DNA from: Diadophis punctatus similis
Lineage: Eukaryota; Chordata; Lepidosauria; Squamata; Dipsadidae
Assembly: GCA_023053685.1 (NCBI GenBank)
Contig: JALIGW010000016.1
Location: 9,421,501 to 9,485,500 of the forward strand
Reading direction: 5' to 3'
Length of the DNA stretch: 64,000 nucleotides
Numbering within the stretch: position 1 is the stretch's first letter; each line of letters opens with the position of its first letter. The notes under the pieces are model-generated. The model saw only the letters and a list, made by a program, of their open reading frames with translations, did not search any database and was not told the origin of the DNA. The position numbers and the translations under genes were made by a program. Shown one piece after another: positions 35,268 through 47,347 of this stretch.

Positions 35268-35508
35268 CAATAGCAATAGCACTTAGACTTATATACCACT
35301 TCACAGAGTTTACAGCCCTCTCTAAGTGGTTTACAGAATCAGCATATTGCCACCAACAGTCTGGGTCCTCATTTTACCGGCTTTGGAAGGATGGAAGGCT
35401 GAGTCCACCTTGAGCCTGGTGAGATTTGAACTGCCAAATTGCAGGCAACCGGCAGTCAGCAGAAGTAGCGTACTGTACTGCAGTCTAACCACTGCACCAC
35501 CGGGGCTC
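35268..35508 (-). mobile_element. Sauria-type SINE with AATAGC tail
   Basis: The + strand reads agcaatagcaatagcactta, the reverse complement of the SINE tail with short repeats. It then runs through ctctctaagtggtttacaga to the tRNA-like head ccactgcaccaccggggctc. Confidence 0.9.
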
Positions 35509-35580
35509 ATGAATAATATCCATTCAGTTGAGTCCAACACTTGGCAGTTCTATGGGTCTCTCCACATCTTTCAAACTTGC

Positions 35581-36128
35581 TGTTGTGGCCTGTCAGATTC
35601 GGACAGTGAGGAGGTTGGGGAGGAACATGGGCCAGTCCTGGAGTCTGGGGAAGGCTCTCTGTCGGAGGCAGAGATGGGGCCAGGGCAGTCTGACAGTTAT
35701 TAGTTGCCTTTGGAGTCAGACAATAGTGAGGCAGACGAACAGTTGGAGCCTGTTCCCAGTGTGTGCATGCGCAGAGTTGCCAGATGAAGGGAACAGCTGA
35801 GGAACAAGGGTCGACTTGGGAGTAAGGCCACAGGTGGACAATGAATGGTCCCTCCCATAGGAAATAAAAGAGGAGCGAATGGGGAAGGGAGTTTGCAGGA
35901 GACAATTAGTTCGCTTAATTGGTTCATGACTCTCAGAAAATCCTTGCCAAGTTTTGAAGATATCGGCCTGGCAGCTCTCCAAGCCAGATAAGGTCTGTGA
36001 CTGTAAATGCTCTCTTGAAAGATTTTGTTGGAGGTGAATGTGAGAAATTCACAGTAACTGAATAAAAAAGGGGTTTTTATCGGCACAAGGAGTTTGCTTC
36101 GTGGTTTGGGAACTCCTAGGTCAGAACA
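35581..36128 (+). mobile_element. Solo LTR with perfect TSD
   Basis: TGTTGTGGCC and GGTCAGAACA are imperfect inverted ends, flanked on both sides by CTTGC (35576-35580, 36129-36133). AATAAA lies at 36061-36066 and a TATA-like ggaaataaaag near 35862. Length 548 bp. The frames across it are not genes. Confidence 0.93.
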
Positions 36129-36133
36129 CTTGC

Positions 36134-37539
36134 ACTACTTCTTTGAGTTTTTCTATGTTCTGGCTGGAGTCAGATTTGATGGCGTTCAAAGCCAAACACT
36201 ATGTTATTTTACAAAAATATATCTTAGCCCCCAGCTTTCCTAGAGTTCTTAGAAAGTAACAACAATGGATCGCTCATTGCTTTATTTGTAAGTTTACCCC
36301 ACTGTCCAGGAGACAGAAGTCATCTGTGGATCCTACTTGGAGATAATAAGAACATTCCTGTTTGGGATCAACTGTGCCCAGAATAGTAGCCATTTTAAGA
36401 ATTCCACTATGGCAATCATTTTTGTTGAATCTTCCCATCATGCATTTGGGATGTGCTTCTGAATAATAACACACATTTTGGGGAATGCTTAAACACGAAT
36501 AAGAAGTATGAACATGAACAAGAAGCTTTTGTGGAATTTATTTGAATGGCTAGCTCAGATGGAACACATCAGATCTAAAACATAACAATATTTCCTTTAA
36601 TATTTTTCATGAACACAAATAAGGGGGGGGGGGGAAATAACATCAGCAGTATGCATCTATTATATACTTTTGACCAGAAGGTTCCTGTGGTTCTTCCAGG
36701 AGTTTGAAATCAATAATTGTGCATGCAGCTGACATGTCTGCAGCAAAACCAAAAGATAAAACATCTGCTGTAGCAATAAAGGATAGGAATTGCAATAACA
36801 ACAGGATCTTTTTCTGTTAGTTTAAAGTCATGGCAAGTCCATTTAATCTGGTCTACCATTCAGAATCTTGTCATTGTACTCTGACAGTATAGATAATAAT
36901 GTATCAATCAAAAACATCCATTCTCCTGATAGTCTATATCCCAGCTAAAAAGTAAATTGCATAATAAATGCACTGCAAAAACAACATTTTGAAATGGAAG
37001 ATAACAGTAAGAAGGCTTATTCCAGCTTACAAGCTAGAAAATACAGTCATATTTAATATAGAAATTCTGTCATGTGGCATGTGTTAGTCTTACACAGAAT
37101 CTGCCTATAGAATTACACGCCTTGAAAATCAACTACTCCAATGAATGGAATTTCCACCTGCAGCAGGTATGTGCTGGAATCTGTTCTTGATCCTATTTAC
37201 TTTTTACACCCTTTTCTTCAGTGATTGGGGTTTTTAGTACCATGTTATGCTCATAATAGTCAGGTCTGTCATCCTTTGTGGCCTCTGATGATGAAGTGCA
37301 GTCAACCATGACCACAAAGCCATACTAACTTTTTCTCTTGGATGGCCTTCCATTCCCTTAAGCAGAAAATGGGTAAGATACATATCGTATTTCAGATTGC
37401 TCTTCTTTTCCGTTTTCCACTGTGTCTTTTCTTATTTGTCTCTCAAGATTCCAGGATTACTCCATTTCCACCATAATAGCCTTTGGATCTTTGAGTAATG
37501 ATTAACTAGCTTTATGCTGAATTATTAATATCACACTGT
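36134..37539. other. Intron stretch without recognised features
   Basis: AT-rich, apparently unique, with a G10 homopolymer near 36625. No TSD-bounded insertion seen. Confidence 0.5.
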
Positions 37540-37544
37540 CACTT

Positions 37545-37888
37545 TGTCAGGTAGGAATTTTCCTACCAAGAGGCGATCTTTTGGATCTTGCTTCCTCGAA
37601 GTCATTCGTATTTAGAAAATAAAACCGAGATTCAAATCTAATTAACAAAATATTTATTTCAGTACAAAAGTAACAAAAATAAACCCTTAATAAACTACAT
37701 TTTCTCAGCTAATGGATTCACGTCTGCCTTCGGCAGGCATCGAAGAAGAAAAGGGAAAGTGGGAGTTGACAAAACTCCTGGAATGCACGCATGCGTAGTA
37801 AAACATATCACATGTCTGCTTGAATATAAATACAATAAACCTTAGAAACAGTAGAGAGGCACAACTGGCAATTATTCACATCGTGACA
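37545..37888 (-). mobile_element. Solo LTR with perfect TSD
   Basis: TGTCAGG and TCGTGACA are the ends, flanked on both sides by CACTT (37540-37544, 37889-37893). On the minus strand a TATA-like tattgtatttatattc precedes a gcatgcgtgc segment, and AATAAA-type signals follow (gaaataaatattttg), supporting minus orientation. Same size class as 6572-6916. Confidence 0.9.
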
Positions 37889-37893
37889 CACTT

Positions 37894-38735
37894 GTTAATG
37901 TTATTTATGATATGGGGGGTGTTTCTGAGGGAGAAATCTGTACAACAGCAACAATCCCAATTGATCCCTAGAGCTCTAGAATGAACAGAGTCTCATATCC
38001 AGTGATCTGTGGGGCAGGGCCCCTGAAAGCTGTAAGGGATTCCCAAATAACAATCACCACATCCCTACCCCTATGCCGAAGTCTAGACTAGCACCTCACT
38101 CAAAACCTAGCTGGGCATATTTCCAATTGGGCAATTGGAACTTCTTCTGAACCAAGTTAAGTCTTGGTAATACATGTTAAATACTTGCTAAAAGAATAGA
38201 ATACAGTTGAGCCATTACAGATGAGGAAGGCTTAATCCCTTTTACTGACAGGCCCAGAAAGTCAATCAGCATTGGATAATCAAGTAGAGAAGTGAAGAGT
38301 CTCTCTTAAAATGTTTAGAAGAGAAATATAAAAATTTTCTGCTCACGGAGAGTGAACAATGGAGTTTTGATTTTAAAGAAGTTTGACAAGTCTTCAGAAA
38401 GACTACGACAGAAAAAGAAGTTCATTCCCTAGAGTTTTAGGAGAGCTGATCTAATCTTAGAAGAAAAAGATTGAGAGAAAGCTTGAGTGACAGAGAAATG
38501 AAGCAGTATGATTATAGTAACATTGTAAAGAAACCAAACAAAACTCTAGCATAAAGAATCTAAAGTTCTGACAACATAAAGAAAGCTAAGAAAAGCTTAT
38601 GAATGATATGAAGTTATTTGTCTTCACTTCTGTTACTTTTAATAATTTGTGTTTGTTTTGGAAATCCTTGGTCATCTAATTCTGGTTAATAAGTTCACAC
38701 TTACTAGAAGAAATAATAATATCCAATAAGCTAAG
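37894..38735. other. Intron stretch without recognised features
   Basis: Non-coding, apparently unique sequence, purine-rich around 38320-38530. Confidence 0.45.
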
Positions 38736-38748
38736 GAAGTCTGACTAT

Positions 38749-39333
38749 GATGATGTTCATCCATCGTGTTCGAAGAGGACTTTGACAGCTATCAAATCGG
38801 GGGGATGTCAAGACTTGCGCGTGAATTGGATTAAAGTGAGGGAGAGGTGCGCATAGTCAGCCTCACTCTCTCTTCCCAGATTCCATCTTGCTCCAGTAGC
38901 AGGACAAGAGTTGAGACAATTGGAGATGGGCTGGGCGCAGTGGTTGACCAGGGCATCTTTCGTGTCTTGCCATGCTCTTAGCGTACCACATTGCTTGCAG
39001 AGACCGCCTTCATGACCATTGTCCTATTCTAGTAGATTTCATCTGCTCAGTCCACCAGAATCTGATATCACATGCTTGGGATAGACAAATCCCTATCTCA
39101 CTGAAGGTAAATGACCCAATGGCTACTCTCAACTGGTTTGGCCAGCCTGTCAAAGCTGTTGCCCGGGGTGTGGCCGCTGCGCATGCTACAGCTGCTAGGA
39201 GCCACAGGTGAGAGCTGAGTGAAAGGTGAGGACCAAAGGTGAACGAGCTGCCCTAGAATGAGCTGCCTTAAAAGGACATGACATGCCCCTACACCAGAGG
39301 TGCTACCCCTCCCTGAGCACCCCATACACCCCG
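38749..39333. mobile_element. Unidentified 585-bp insertion with 10-bp direct repeats
   Basis: The decamer gtctgactat lies at 38739-38748 and again at 39334-39343. The enclosed sequence is more GC-rich than its surroundings (ttcgaagaggactttgacag, ggcgcagtggttgaccaggg, tgtggccgctgcgcatgct). It lacks obvious inverted ends and a poly-A tail, so it could be a retroposed transcript or a non-LTR fragment. I do not recognise the family. Confidence 0.5.
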
Positions 39334-39390
39334 GTCTGACTATAAACTGAGGTAGATAAACAGATCAACAGTGGTGCTGAATTGTGTAGT

Positions 39391-39640
39391 GGAATGTATC
39401 CTGGATTCTCAGGAGGGAGGGGCTGCATTCCAGAGGGTGAAAAGACAGTGAAGCATGGTGGGAGGAAAAGGATAAAAATGGCTCCCTCCCTAGCAATTCC
39501 TGAGTATACCGTATCTATAGTTATGCAAATGGTTGCTTTAATTTAGCCAGATTCTATCTATACGTGAGGAACAATAAAGGAAACTACTCAGAAGTAACTT
39601 TGTCTTTCTTGTTTTCTTGACGTGGTGGACAATAGTGCTT
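39391..39640 (+). mobile_element. LTR-like segment, boundaries unresolved
   Basis: Has an LTR-like order: aggaaaaggataaaaatggc (TATA-like) near 39465, caataaaggaaac near 39571, and an end resembling gacgtggtggaca. I could not match target duplications. Confidence 0.35.
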
Positions 39641-39888
39641 ATAAGAAGCAAATGATTGTAAGAGGAGAGTACACATTTTTTTCAAGTGCGGAGGAATAAC
39701 CATATCTGACTTCTGAATTACCACATATTCAGCCCTCCCCAATGAAAAACAGGGGAGAAATCCAGTCCCACCTCTCAGATAATATTGCTATCACCTCTCT
39801 GCCACCTGCAGCCCTTACAGAATAAAGAAAATGGTAGGGATGCAATTATGAGTATTGCCAGTTTTTTTTTGGAAGAATAGCACTGTGT

Positions 39889-40412
39889 CAGGGGCGGGTT
39901 CCTAATTTTTTTACTACCACTCTGTGGGTGTGGCTTATTTTGTGGGTGCGGCTTGCCAGCCATGTGACCGGGTGGGCATGGCTTCTCAGACTGCTGAAGG
40001 GAGGGGAACTGAGATAGGTCCTGCCGCCCGTTCCCCCTCCCCTCAGCAGCTCGAGAAGCCTCAAACATGCAAAAATGCCTAGGATAATCACTGCGCGTTC
40101 GTGGCATCTCGGACTGCTAAAGGGAGGGGAACTGAGATAGGTCCTGTCGCCCATTCTTTCAGCGTCTCACCCGCTCTCTCAGCCATCCTCCCCTGCTTGG
40201 ACTCACTGTGGGGTAGGAAGGCAGCACATGCACAGTGCCGGAAGCTCAGCTTCTGGGCATGCACAGAAGAAAATTTTAAAAAATGTAAAAAAAAATTGTA
40301 AAAAAATGGCGGCGCCCAGGCACCGGTAACCAACCGCACCGGTACTGTGACATCACCAGCGGGCCGCTATCGGTGCTATAGAGTGGACCGCACTGGTAGG
40401 AACCCACCACTG
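39889..40412. mobile_element. hAT MITE, CAGTGGTGGGTTCCTA family (inverted relative to 30615)
   Basis: The 8-bp duplication CACTGTGT is perfect (39881-39888, 40413-40420). Ends caggggcgggttccta and taggaacccaccactg. It shares ggcggcgcccaggcaccggt, gtgacatcaccagcgggccg and the cactgtggggtaggaaggca block with 30615, in reverse. Confidence 0.94.
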
Positions 40413-40654
40413 CACTGTGTAAACAAGACATTGGAAAGAAATGCTGTACCAAGCATGATCCAGGCACATTCCTTATCAAGAATGATAAAAGCTTTTATAT
40501 GGGCTTGTAAATGTGTTTTGACATCTCTTTCCTTATTTTATTTTGGCCAATTATGTTTCCTTTTGGGCTTTACCTTTCTATGAACATCCTTGTTTTAATT
40601 TTGGTGGTGCATGTGTTTTTACATGGGCAATAATTATAATTATAAGATAATTAT

Positions 40655-41010
40655 GAATGATAGATAGATACATTTATTGAATAGCCCGAAGGCCTTTTCA
40701 AAAAAGAAAAACAGAACAAACAGGTACAGAAACAACCGTACAAAAGTATATATGGTACATGACATCAAAATTCAACGATATCAAAATTCAATAACTACAT
40801 TTCTAAAACTAGATAACCCAAATAAAATATCTCGTCTCTAACTCAGCTCATCTTTTTTACAATCAATGAAATTATTCTCAATGTAGCTGACTCGTATTGC
40901 TGTCATCCTATTAAGATAGCAAGTGATAGCCCTTACCAGGGGAGGGGAGTCTGCCTTCAATAGAAATGTTAATTTATGCCTTACATTCCAGTGGGAAAAT
41001 TTATTTATAA
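40655..41010 (-). mobile_element. Possible LINE 3' end with GATA tail
   Basis: The + strand begins gatagatagatacatttatt then gaatagcccgaaggcctttt, consistent with the reversed 3' end of a non-LTR element with an (ATCT)n tail. No RT frame was seen; the family is not identified. Confidence 0.45.
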
Positions 41011-41576
41011 TTGGGGACAGTAATTATGAATGATAACCAAAATATACTATGTTTGACTTCCACATATGACATAGTCTGTTGAAGATAGCTGTAGTATTAA
41101 AACAAAAAATTATTGCCTTGTATTCTACTGTGGAAAAAAAAATCAAGTGTTTGGTTAATTAAGGAGCATCTTTAGTAGCACCATGAGAATGATATTGTTT
41201 CCTGACATGCACTCATCTAACCATTATCTGGAACAAAACCTGCTTTGGTGTGAATTGCAGCCAGCTCTGCAGTGCACTTTCTATTTTCACTTGATATAAT
41301 GCTTATGGAAGTCAGTAGGGCTCTTCGGTTTATTCAGATTATTACATTGGGCCCTGGGGTATGGATGAAACTCGGAATTGTTCCTGAGACCTACGTTTTC
41401 TCCCCTGCTTAAGAAATCAGTCAGAAAATATTGAATTGTTTGTACATAACATGTTGGATGTTAAGGCAACCTTTTGCTCCTAGCAAGTCTCTCTAACACA
41501 GTTCACTAGAGTGTTATTTAGAATTGCCGGTGGGTGGGGAGGAATCGAATGCAACGTTCCTAGAAGAACCAGATAT

Positions 41577-41800
41577 CTGTGGAGATTCTCAGTCATCCAG
41601 GTCATGGTTATCCCAAAGGTGCTTTTTCAGAAGGCAACTTGGACTTTCTTTGTTTTTACCTCAAGGCGTTTCGCTTCTCATCCAAGAAGCTTCTTCAATT
41701 CTTACTGAAGAAGCTTCTTGGGATGAGAAGCTAGACATCTTCAAGCAAAAACAAAGAAAGTCCAAGTTGCTTTTTGAAAAAACATCTTTGGGATAAGAAC
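41577..41800. mobile_element. Fold-back copy of the GAAGAAGCTTCTT family
   Basis: The left arm gagattctcagtcatccagg ... aggtgctttttcagaaggca and the right arm aagtccaagttgctttttg ... catctttgggataa pair around a centre ttcttcaattcttactgaag. Confidence 0.65.
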
Positions 41801-41827
41801 CAGATAACGTTACTTATCTATAGTATA

Positions 41828-42260
41828 CAGCAGCGGGTTACTCCCTTACCGGTGCCGGTGCGCTGTGCGTGCATCTCCACACTTCAGGGGTGCACGCACT
41901 CGGTACGTGCATGCACCCCCTTGCACGATTTTGCTTCTGCACATGCGCGGAAGCAAAATCGTGCCAAAATCTCGCAAGGGGATGCGTGCGCGCATGAGAT
42001 TTTGACGCAATTTTGCTTCCGTGCATGCACAGAAGCAAAATCTTACCAAAATCTCTCACATGTGCGCGTCCCCTCGTGAGATTTTGGCGCGATTTTGCTT
42101 CCACGCATGTGCAGAAGCAAAATCGGCCAAAAATTCCCCAAAAAAATGGCGCGCGGTGGACCGGCAGAGAGGGCTCTGGAGTGGTCGCATGCAAATTGCG
42201 CAATCGGCCGCTTCCTACCGGAGCTGCGCACAGGGCAGCTCCAGCAGGAACCCACCTCTG
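41828..42260. mobile_element. hAT MITE with three 34-bp palindromes, sibling of 18380
   Basis: The 8-bp duplication ATAGTATA is perfect (41820-41827, 42261-42268). Ends cagcagcgggttac and ggaacccacctctg. Palindromes at 41927-41960, 42009-42042 and 42091-42124, more diverged at the centres than those at 18380. Confidence 0.92.
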
Positions 42261-42269
42261 ATAGTATAT

Positions 42270-43540
42270 GGAGCTTTCTGCCTCTTAAGGATTAAGATAT
42301 CATTTTAAGCCAATGGGCACTTTGAAATTTTCAGCATGACTGATGGGCAAGTACAATCAAATCTGTGACCCAACTTTTACACAAGTGGACAACTGGGTAC
42401 TTTGCCTCCAGCCATTCCTCCAGTCTTCCACCAGCCACAGCTTTTCCACCAATCAAAATGGACTTTTGTGTTCCAAATAATCCCTAAGTGTATCAGGCTG
42501 GCTTCGAAGCATATTTGGCCTGGGGGTATGACATGACATGGCATCCATCAGGGTCGGTAAAGGAGGGCAAGCAATGAAACATGTATCATGTTGTCATGAC
42601 ATAAATATTGCAATGCACATACTTGCATCAGATGCAAGAGATTTGCATGATGAAATGTTTATGTGTTGGCTTTTTGCATTGTGATTTGCTGTGTTCACTA
42701 CTAAGGCAAGAATCTGTTGATATAATCAGCACAGGGTAGAGTTGATAGCTGATCTGGAAGGTGGAGGTGGATTAATTTCTTTTACAGCTGACATAAGGTA
42801 AATCAGTATATTAATTCTTGATACTTTATTGAACAAAGAATAATTCTGTAAAATAACAGCAGTTCAAACAAAACAAGTAGCAATCAAATTTATCTTTCAG
42901 TGATAGGCAAATATGGGCAAACTATCCATAGTTGAAGCAAACAGTTTATTATATAATATTATATTTGAGAAAGGGGGGGGGAACCAGAAACTTGCCTTTT
43001 AGACAATACAACTTTATGTAAGTGATGTCTTTTCTAAATTAACCTATTTAGTAAATAGGTTAATTAACATATTTCTTAATTTGAAGAATACCATGAACTG
43101 CAATGTACAATGGACTAGGTTCCCACAATATACTAATCTGCACATTAACCAAGCTGGGTTGTGCAAATGCAGCTGTTTTTATGGTCTGTTCCACCATCCC
43201 ATGACCTTTTTTGGCAGTTCCAGAGCTTTTCAAGTCATAGCAGCAAAATATCTTGGTGTATCATTTTTGACAGTATGATTTTTTAAATAGTATTTGTAGG
43301 AGAAAGGTTAAAACAAATGTTTTAAGTTTGACATGACATAATGTACTGATTATGCATTAAAAAATTTGTGCCCAGGGTGACTCACAAAATTTGAAAAGCA
43401 TTAAAATGAAAACCCATCATTAAATAATGAAATGTTCATATTTTCACTGGTTAGAGAATCTGTCCGAGCCACTGTATTCTACCAATTGATACCACTAAAA
43501 CTGTCCTTTTGCACATTGATTTAGAAGCATAGATTTACAT
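42270..43540. other. Intron stretch without recognised features
   Basis: AT-rich and apparently unique. No supported frame or insertion. Confidence 0.45.
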
Positions 43541-43549
43541 GAGAGGGGA

Positions 43550-44390
43550 CGGTCTCAATGATTGAGCAAAGCAGTTGTTCAACAAGGTGCCCAGGTAGCT
43601 GTTTCACTCAATGACTGCAAATTTAGCACTCTCAGTTGTGGCTGTTAAGTGATCTCCTGGGTTGTTGAGAGAATGGAGCTAAAGAGCTGCCAGCTGAATT
43701 CAACTCTAGCAGGCTACAGGAATGGAGGGCAGATCTTCAGCAAATGAGCTCCGTTTCTCTAGCTCACCAGAGTTCAACTCCCTTTTGTACACAGAAAAAA
43801 ACTGCTCCGGCGGGCTGCAGGAACTATCTGAGCTCCATTTCTGCACCCAGCCAGAGGAGTTCAGCTCTCTTCTTTCAACCAGCCCCCAGAGACGAGAGGT
43901 CGAACAGGCAGGTTGCAACCTGAGTGGTCCTTGGTGCTCTCTGAGCTTGGTTGTTTTTTTGCAGACATTTCATTACCAAAGTAGGTAACATCATCAGTAA
44001 GTCTGATGATGAGCACTGATGAGCACCAGCACCCAATGTTGTTACCTAGTTTGCGTAATGAATCATCTGCAAGAAAACAACCAAGCTCAGAGAGCACCAA
44101 GGACCCCTCATTTCAACCCTGAGCAATAAATTATTCTTCTTTATTAAGTTGCAACCTTCCCTGTTCACTTATCCTTTACTTTCTGGGAAAGCCAACAGAA
44201 AATGTTGCAAATGGTGATTACATAACTGCAGGACACTTGGCAACTGGTCGTAAGAGGGGGCAGGTTGTCAAACATCCAGATGGCAATCAGGGGACCAGGG
44301 GGAACATGTCATTTTATGGTGGGCAGCAGCTCTTTACAGGCCATAAAGCACCAGTTGTGCTAACTGACCGGTCATAAGTCAAGGTAGCAA
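43550..44390. mobile_element. Old TA-type DNA element with an internal inverted-repeat insertion
   Basis: Flanking parts (ttgcaaatggtgattacataac, ggacacttggcaactggtcg, gaccggtcataagtcaaggt) resemble the CAGGTAGTCCTC family, badly decayed. Within it, 43930-44107 is an inverted repeat: gtccttggtgctctctgagc at the left and gctcagagagcaccaaggac at the right, enclosing a second stem around aggtaacatcatcag. Confidence 0.5.
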
Positions 44391-44668
44391 TAGGAAGGTT
44401 ATGTGTATATAAGTTCTATACAAGACAGGATATAATCAGAAAAATCATATGCTGTATGTCTTTCTGCCTTTTGCAGTTTCAGATTGCAAAGGACAGTCTC
44501 TTTTATTGGAATGCTCTGAGTTAAGCTAGAGAAAGGGATAATGCTGGATTTATCATTCGTTTATTTAAAAAGATAGACTGCCTTGAAAGGTGGAATGATG
44601 CACCAGCACATGCGAAGAAAATTGAACCATGTGAATACATCTAAATTACCAGTAATAAGAAACTAGTT

Positions 44669-45027
44669 TATTAAAGTTTGTTGCAAAATCAAAACCAGAA
44701 GCACACACAGATGACTGATTCAGCTGGATTCAATAACTTCTTTATAAACATAATAATATGTATATTTACAATACCACAAGTAGAATTCTTCTTCAATCAG
44801 TTACAGGTAAACACAAGCAGGAGAGTTAGTTTCATTTCAGCAGAGTTCAGAGTGGAAGAGTACAGAGTGGAGCCTGGAGCCACACCCAGCCTTAAGCTTA
44901 AGTTCCAGTTTCGATTCTCTGCACAGACTCAGAAGTGTTTAACTCCCATTGGCTGATTCAGTTGCTATACCTATTCATTGGCTGACCTTGTTAACATAGG
45001 TTCTCCCAGTTCATGAATATTCTAACA
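44669..45027 (-). mobile_element. Solo LTR with TG...TA ends, same family as 32825
   Basis: The + strand starts tattaaagtttgttgcaaaa and ends gttcatgaatattctaaca, the reverse complement of the 32825 family. The 5-bp duplication TAGTT is perfect (44664-44668, 45028-45032). Confidence 0.9.
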
Positions 45028-45096
45028 TAGTTTTATGCCCATTGTGAAGAAAATAAAATAAACACATTTCAGATTAAAATCTCCTTCCTGTTAGAG

Positions 45097-45402
45097 CAGG
45101 GGTGTCAAACTCAATTTCATTGAGGACTGCATCAGGGCTGTGGTTGACCTCGGGGGATGGGGGTGACTAGGTAGGTGTGGCCGATTGGGTGGGCATGGCC
45201 AGCTTGACACTACTCCCCAAACTGCTCTTTGCACTGTGTAGACCGGGCCGAAGCCACGCTGGCCCGATGTTTCCTCTTCACATTGGGTATACTGGACTGA
45301 AGCGATGCAGCACGGCCCCTTACATTTTCCAGGATGCCCCACGGGCCGGATCAGACATCGCGGGATGCATCCAGCCCACGGGCCTTGGGTTTGACACCCC
45401 TG
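45097..45402. mobile_element. hAT MITE, CAGGGGTGTCAAACTCA family
   Basis: The 8-bp duplication TGTTAGAG is perfect (45089-45096, 45403-45410). Ends caggggtgtcaaactcaatt and ggtttgacacccctg. Related, more decayed copies are at 10880-12150 and 56919-57048. Confidence 0.94.
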
Positions 45403-45468
45403 TGTTAGAGCAATTGATTGAATCCAAAATATTCTACTGTATTTAGTTGTGCTTTGTCTAGAGAAATA

Positions 45469-46140
45469 CCGTATTTTTCGGAGTATAGGATGCACCTTTT
45501 TACTCCTCAAAAGAGGGTCAAAAACTGGGTGTGTCGTATATTCCGAATGTAGCCCCCACCCCCACCTGCCAGCCCGCCACTTAGCCAGGGAGGAAAGCGT
45601 TTTCAGGCGGCAGCGCTACGATCCCCTCCCCGATTCCCAAAACAGGGCGTGCAACCAGTGCTGCCCGCCACCGGAAACGCGATGCTCTTCTTTGCCGAGA
45701 AGGACCCTCAATCAGCCATCTCCAGGGAGCCACCCCCGTCCTCAGGAGGCAGCAGCCCCTTTAAGAGTGAGGGAGCTTTTTAATTTTTTATTTCCCTCCT
45801 TCTAGCCTGAGCCAGCCGATTGTGACAGTGCGCCGTAGATGTTCGCGGAGGGGAGGGGGGAGGTGATCGTTTGCCACCGCCACGCAGGTATGTGAGTTGC
45901 CCAGGGGTCAGCCGCACCTCGGGTTGGAGGGTCCTTGTCCTGCTGCTGCCCCAAGGAAGCTGTGGAGCTGAAGAAGCCTCCACCCACCTGCCAGCTCGCC
46001 ACTCAGCCTTTTGGAATTGGGAAGGGGATCGCAGCGCTGCCGCCTGAAAATGCTTTCCTCCCCAGGCTGAGTGGCAAGCTCTGCCACCCAGAGGGTGCTT
46101 GTGAGAAAAAGTGGCAAGAAAAAAAACTTGCAAGAATAAA
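45469..46140. mobile_element. Half copy of the CCGTATTTTTCGG family plus GC-rich sequence
   Basis: Starts ccgtatttttcggagtatag and gtgtgtcgtatattccgaatg, then enters a GC-rich region in which tttggaattgggaagg and ccacctgccagctcgccact recur in part (45565-45620 versus 45980-46040). The right terminus was not found. Frames of 66-134 codons here are not recognisable proteins. Confidence 0.5.
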
Positions 46141-46620
46141 TTGAAACCCTCTAATGCTTCCCCATTGACTTGTCTTAGAAGCAAAGGTCGCAGATGGCAA
46201 TCCTATGACTGTGGTATGCTTCAACCGTTATAGCAATAGCACTTAGACTTATATACTGCTTTACAGTGCTTTACAGCCCTCTCTAAGAAGTTTACGGAGT
46301 CAGCATATTGCCCCCAACAATCTGGGTCCTCATTTTACTGACCTTGGAAGGATGGCAGGATGAGTCCACCTTGAGCCTGGTGAGATTCGAACTGCCAAAT
46401 TGCAGACAGCCGGCAGGAGCAGAAATAGCCTACAGTAATGCACTCTAACCACTAAATGCAAGCTGGTTGCCCAGCACCCAAATCACAACCACATGACTAC
46501 AGGAACACTGCAATAACCGCATCTTTGAGGATGGGTTAGAAGAAGTCCCCCCTTGTTTAACACCATCATAACTTTGAATGGTCCCCGAATAAATGGATGT
46601 AACCCAAGGACTATCTGCAA
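46141..46620. mobile_element. Decayed CAGGTAGTCCTC-family element split by a Sauria-type SINE
   Basis: Left part: tgcttccccattgacttgtc and aaggtcgcagatggcaatcc. Right part: gcaagctggttgcccagcac, caaccacatgactacaggaa and acccaaggactatctgc. The SINE at 46228-46455 lies between them. Confidence 0.65.
46228..46455 (-). mobile_element. Sauria-type SINE, head truncated
   Basis: agcaatagcacttagactta at the tail side through agcctacagtaatgcactct. The last part of the tRNA-like head is missing at about 46455. Confidence 0.85.
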
Positions 46621-47339
46621 CCATCTACAAGGCTTAACTACACAGAGTTAATATTTCTAAAGAGCCAAGCTGCCTTTTGAGTTTAAAAATTAATTGAAAA
46701 GTTCTTGAATTTTCTGTTTGGGATCAGAAGCAGAAATGAACCTTGAGTATTTTACTTTCCTGATTTTCACTGCAATCTTGGTAACCACTAGAAAGTGCTT
46801 CAGGGTGATTCGTGAGCTTCAGTTCACAATTTTGCTCAAATTGTTTTTATCTGATTTTAATTATATTGCCTTCCTTTCCTGTACTTATTATAAGGCATCT
46901 TACGCTCCTCCTGACTTTCCAGAGTAAAACTGTTTTCATCAGAAAAATATATTCTTCCCTCCTTTCTTTCTTGGTACAAATATAACCTCCATGATCTGGC
47001 AATTTCTAGCAATTAGATGACTCACATCTGATGTGGAAACTAATTGATTAGTGGGTTTAACTGTTGGGGAAATCCTTTAGTAATGCCGGAATTCAACATA
47101 TGTGCAGCCGCAGCTGCTTAGCCTGAGTGTTCAGGTGATTTAATTAAATATTTAAAAGGTTGGCTTCTTTTCTGAGCTTTGGTAATGATGCAAAGATAAC
47201 TCATTATCTCTGGTAATGATGCAAATTTTTGCAAAGAATTTTTATTAGGCTTGCTTTTGCCTAATAAAATGGATCCAACAGATTTCACTTCAGCAGAGAT
47301 ATTTTCAAATGTAGGTTTGCAGTTGGATGCTGGAGGTCA
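46621..47339. other. Intron stretch without recognised features
   Basis: AT-rich and apparently unique. The 69-codon frame at 46718 has no domain. Confidence 0.45.
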
Positions 47340-47347
47340 CCATAGAC

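Noticed and set aside
45091..46224. GC-rich region as a CpG island or alternative promoter
   Set aside because: The left part is a TSD-bounded hAT MITE and the rest begins with a CCGTATTTTT transposon end. No exon or conserved frame was seen, though I could not compute CpG statistics.
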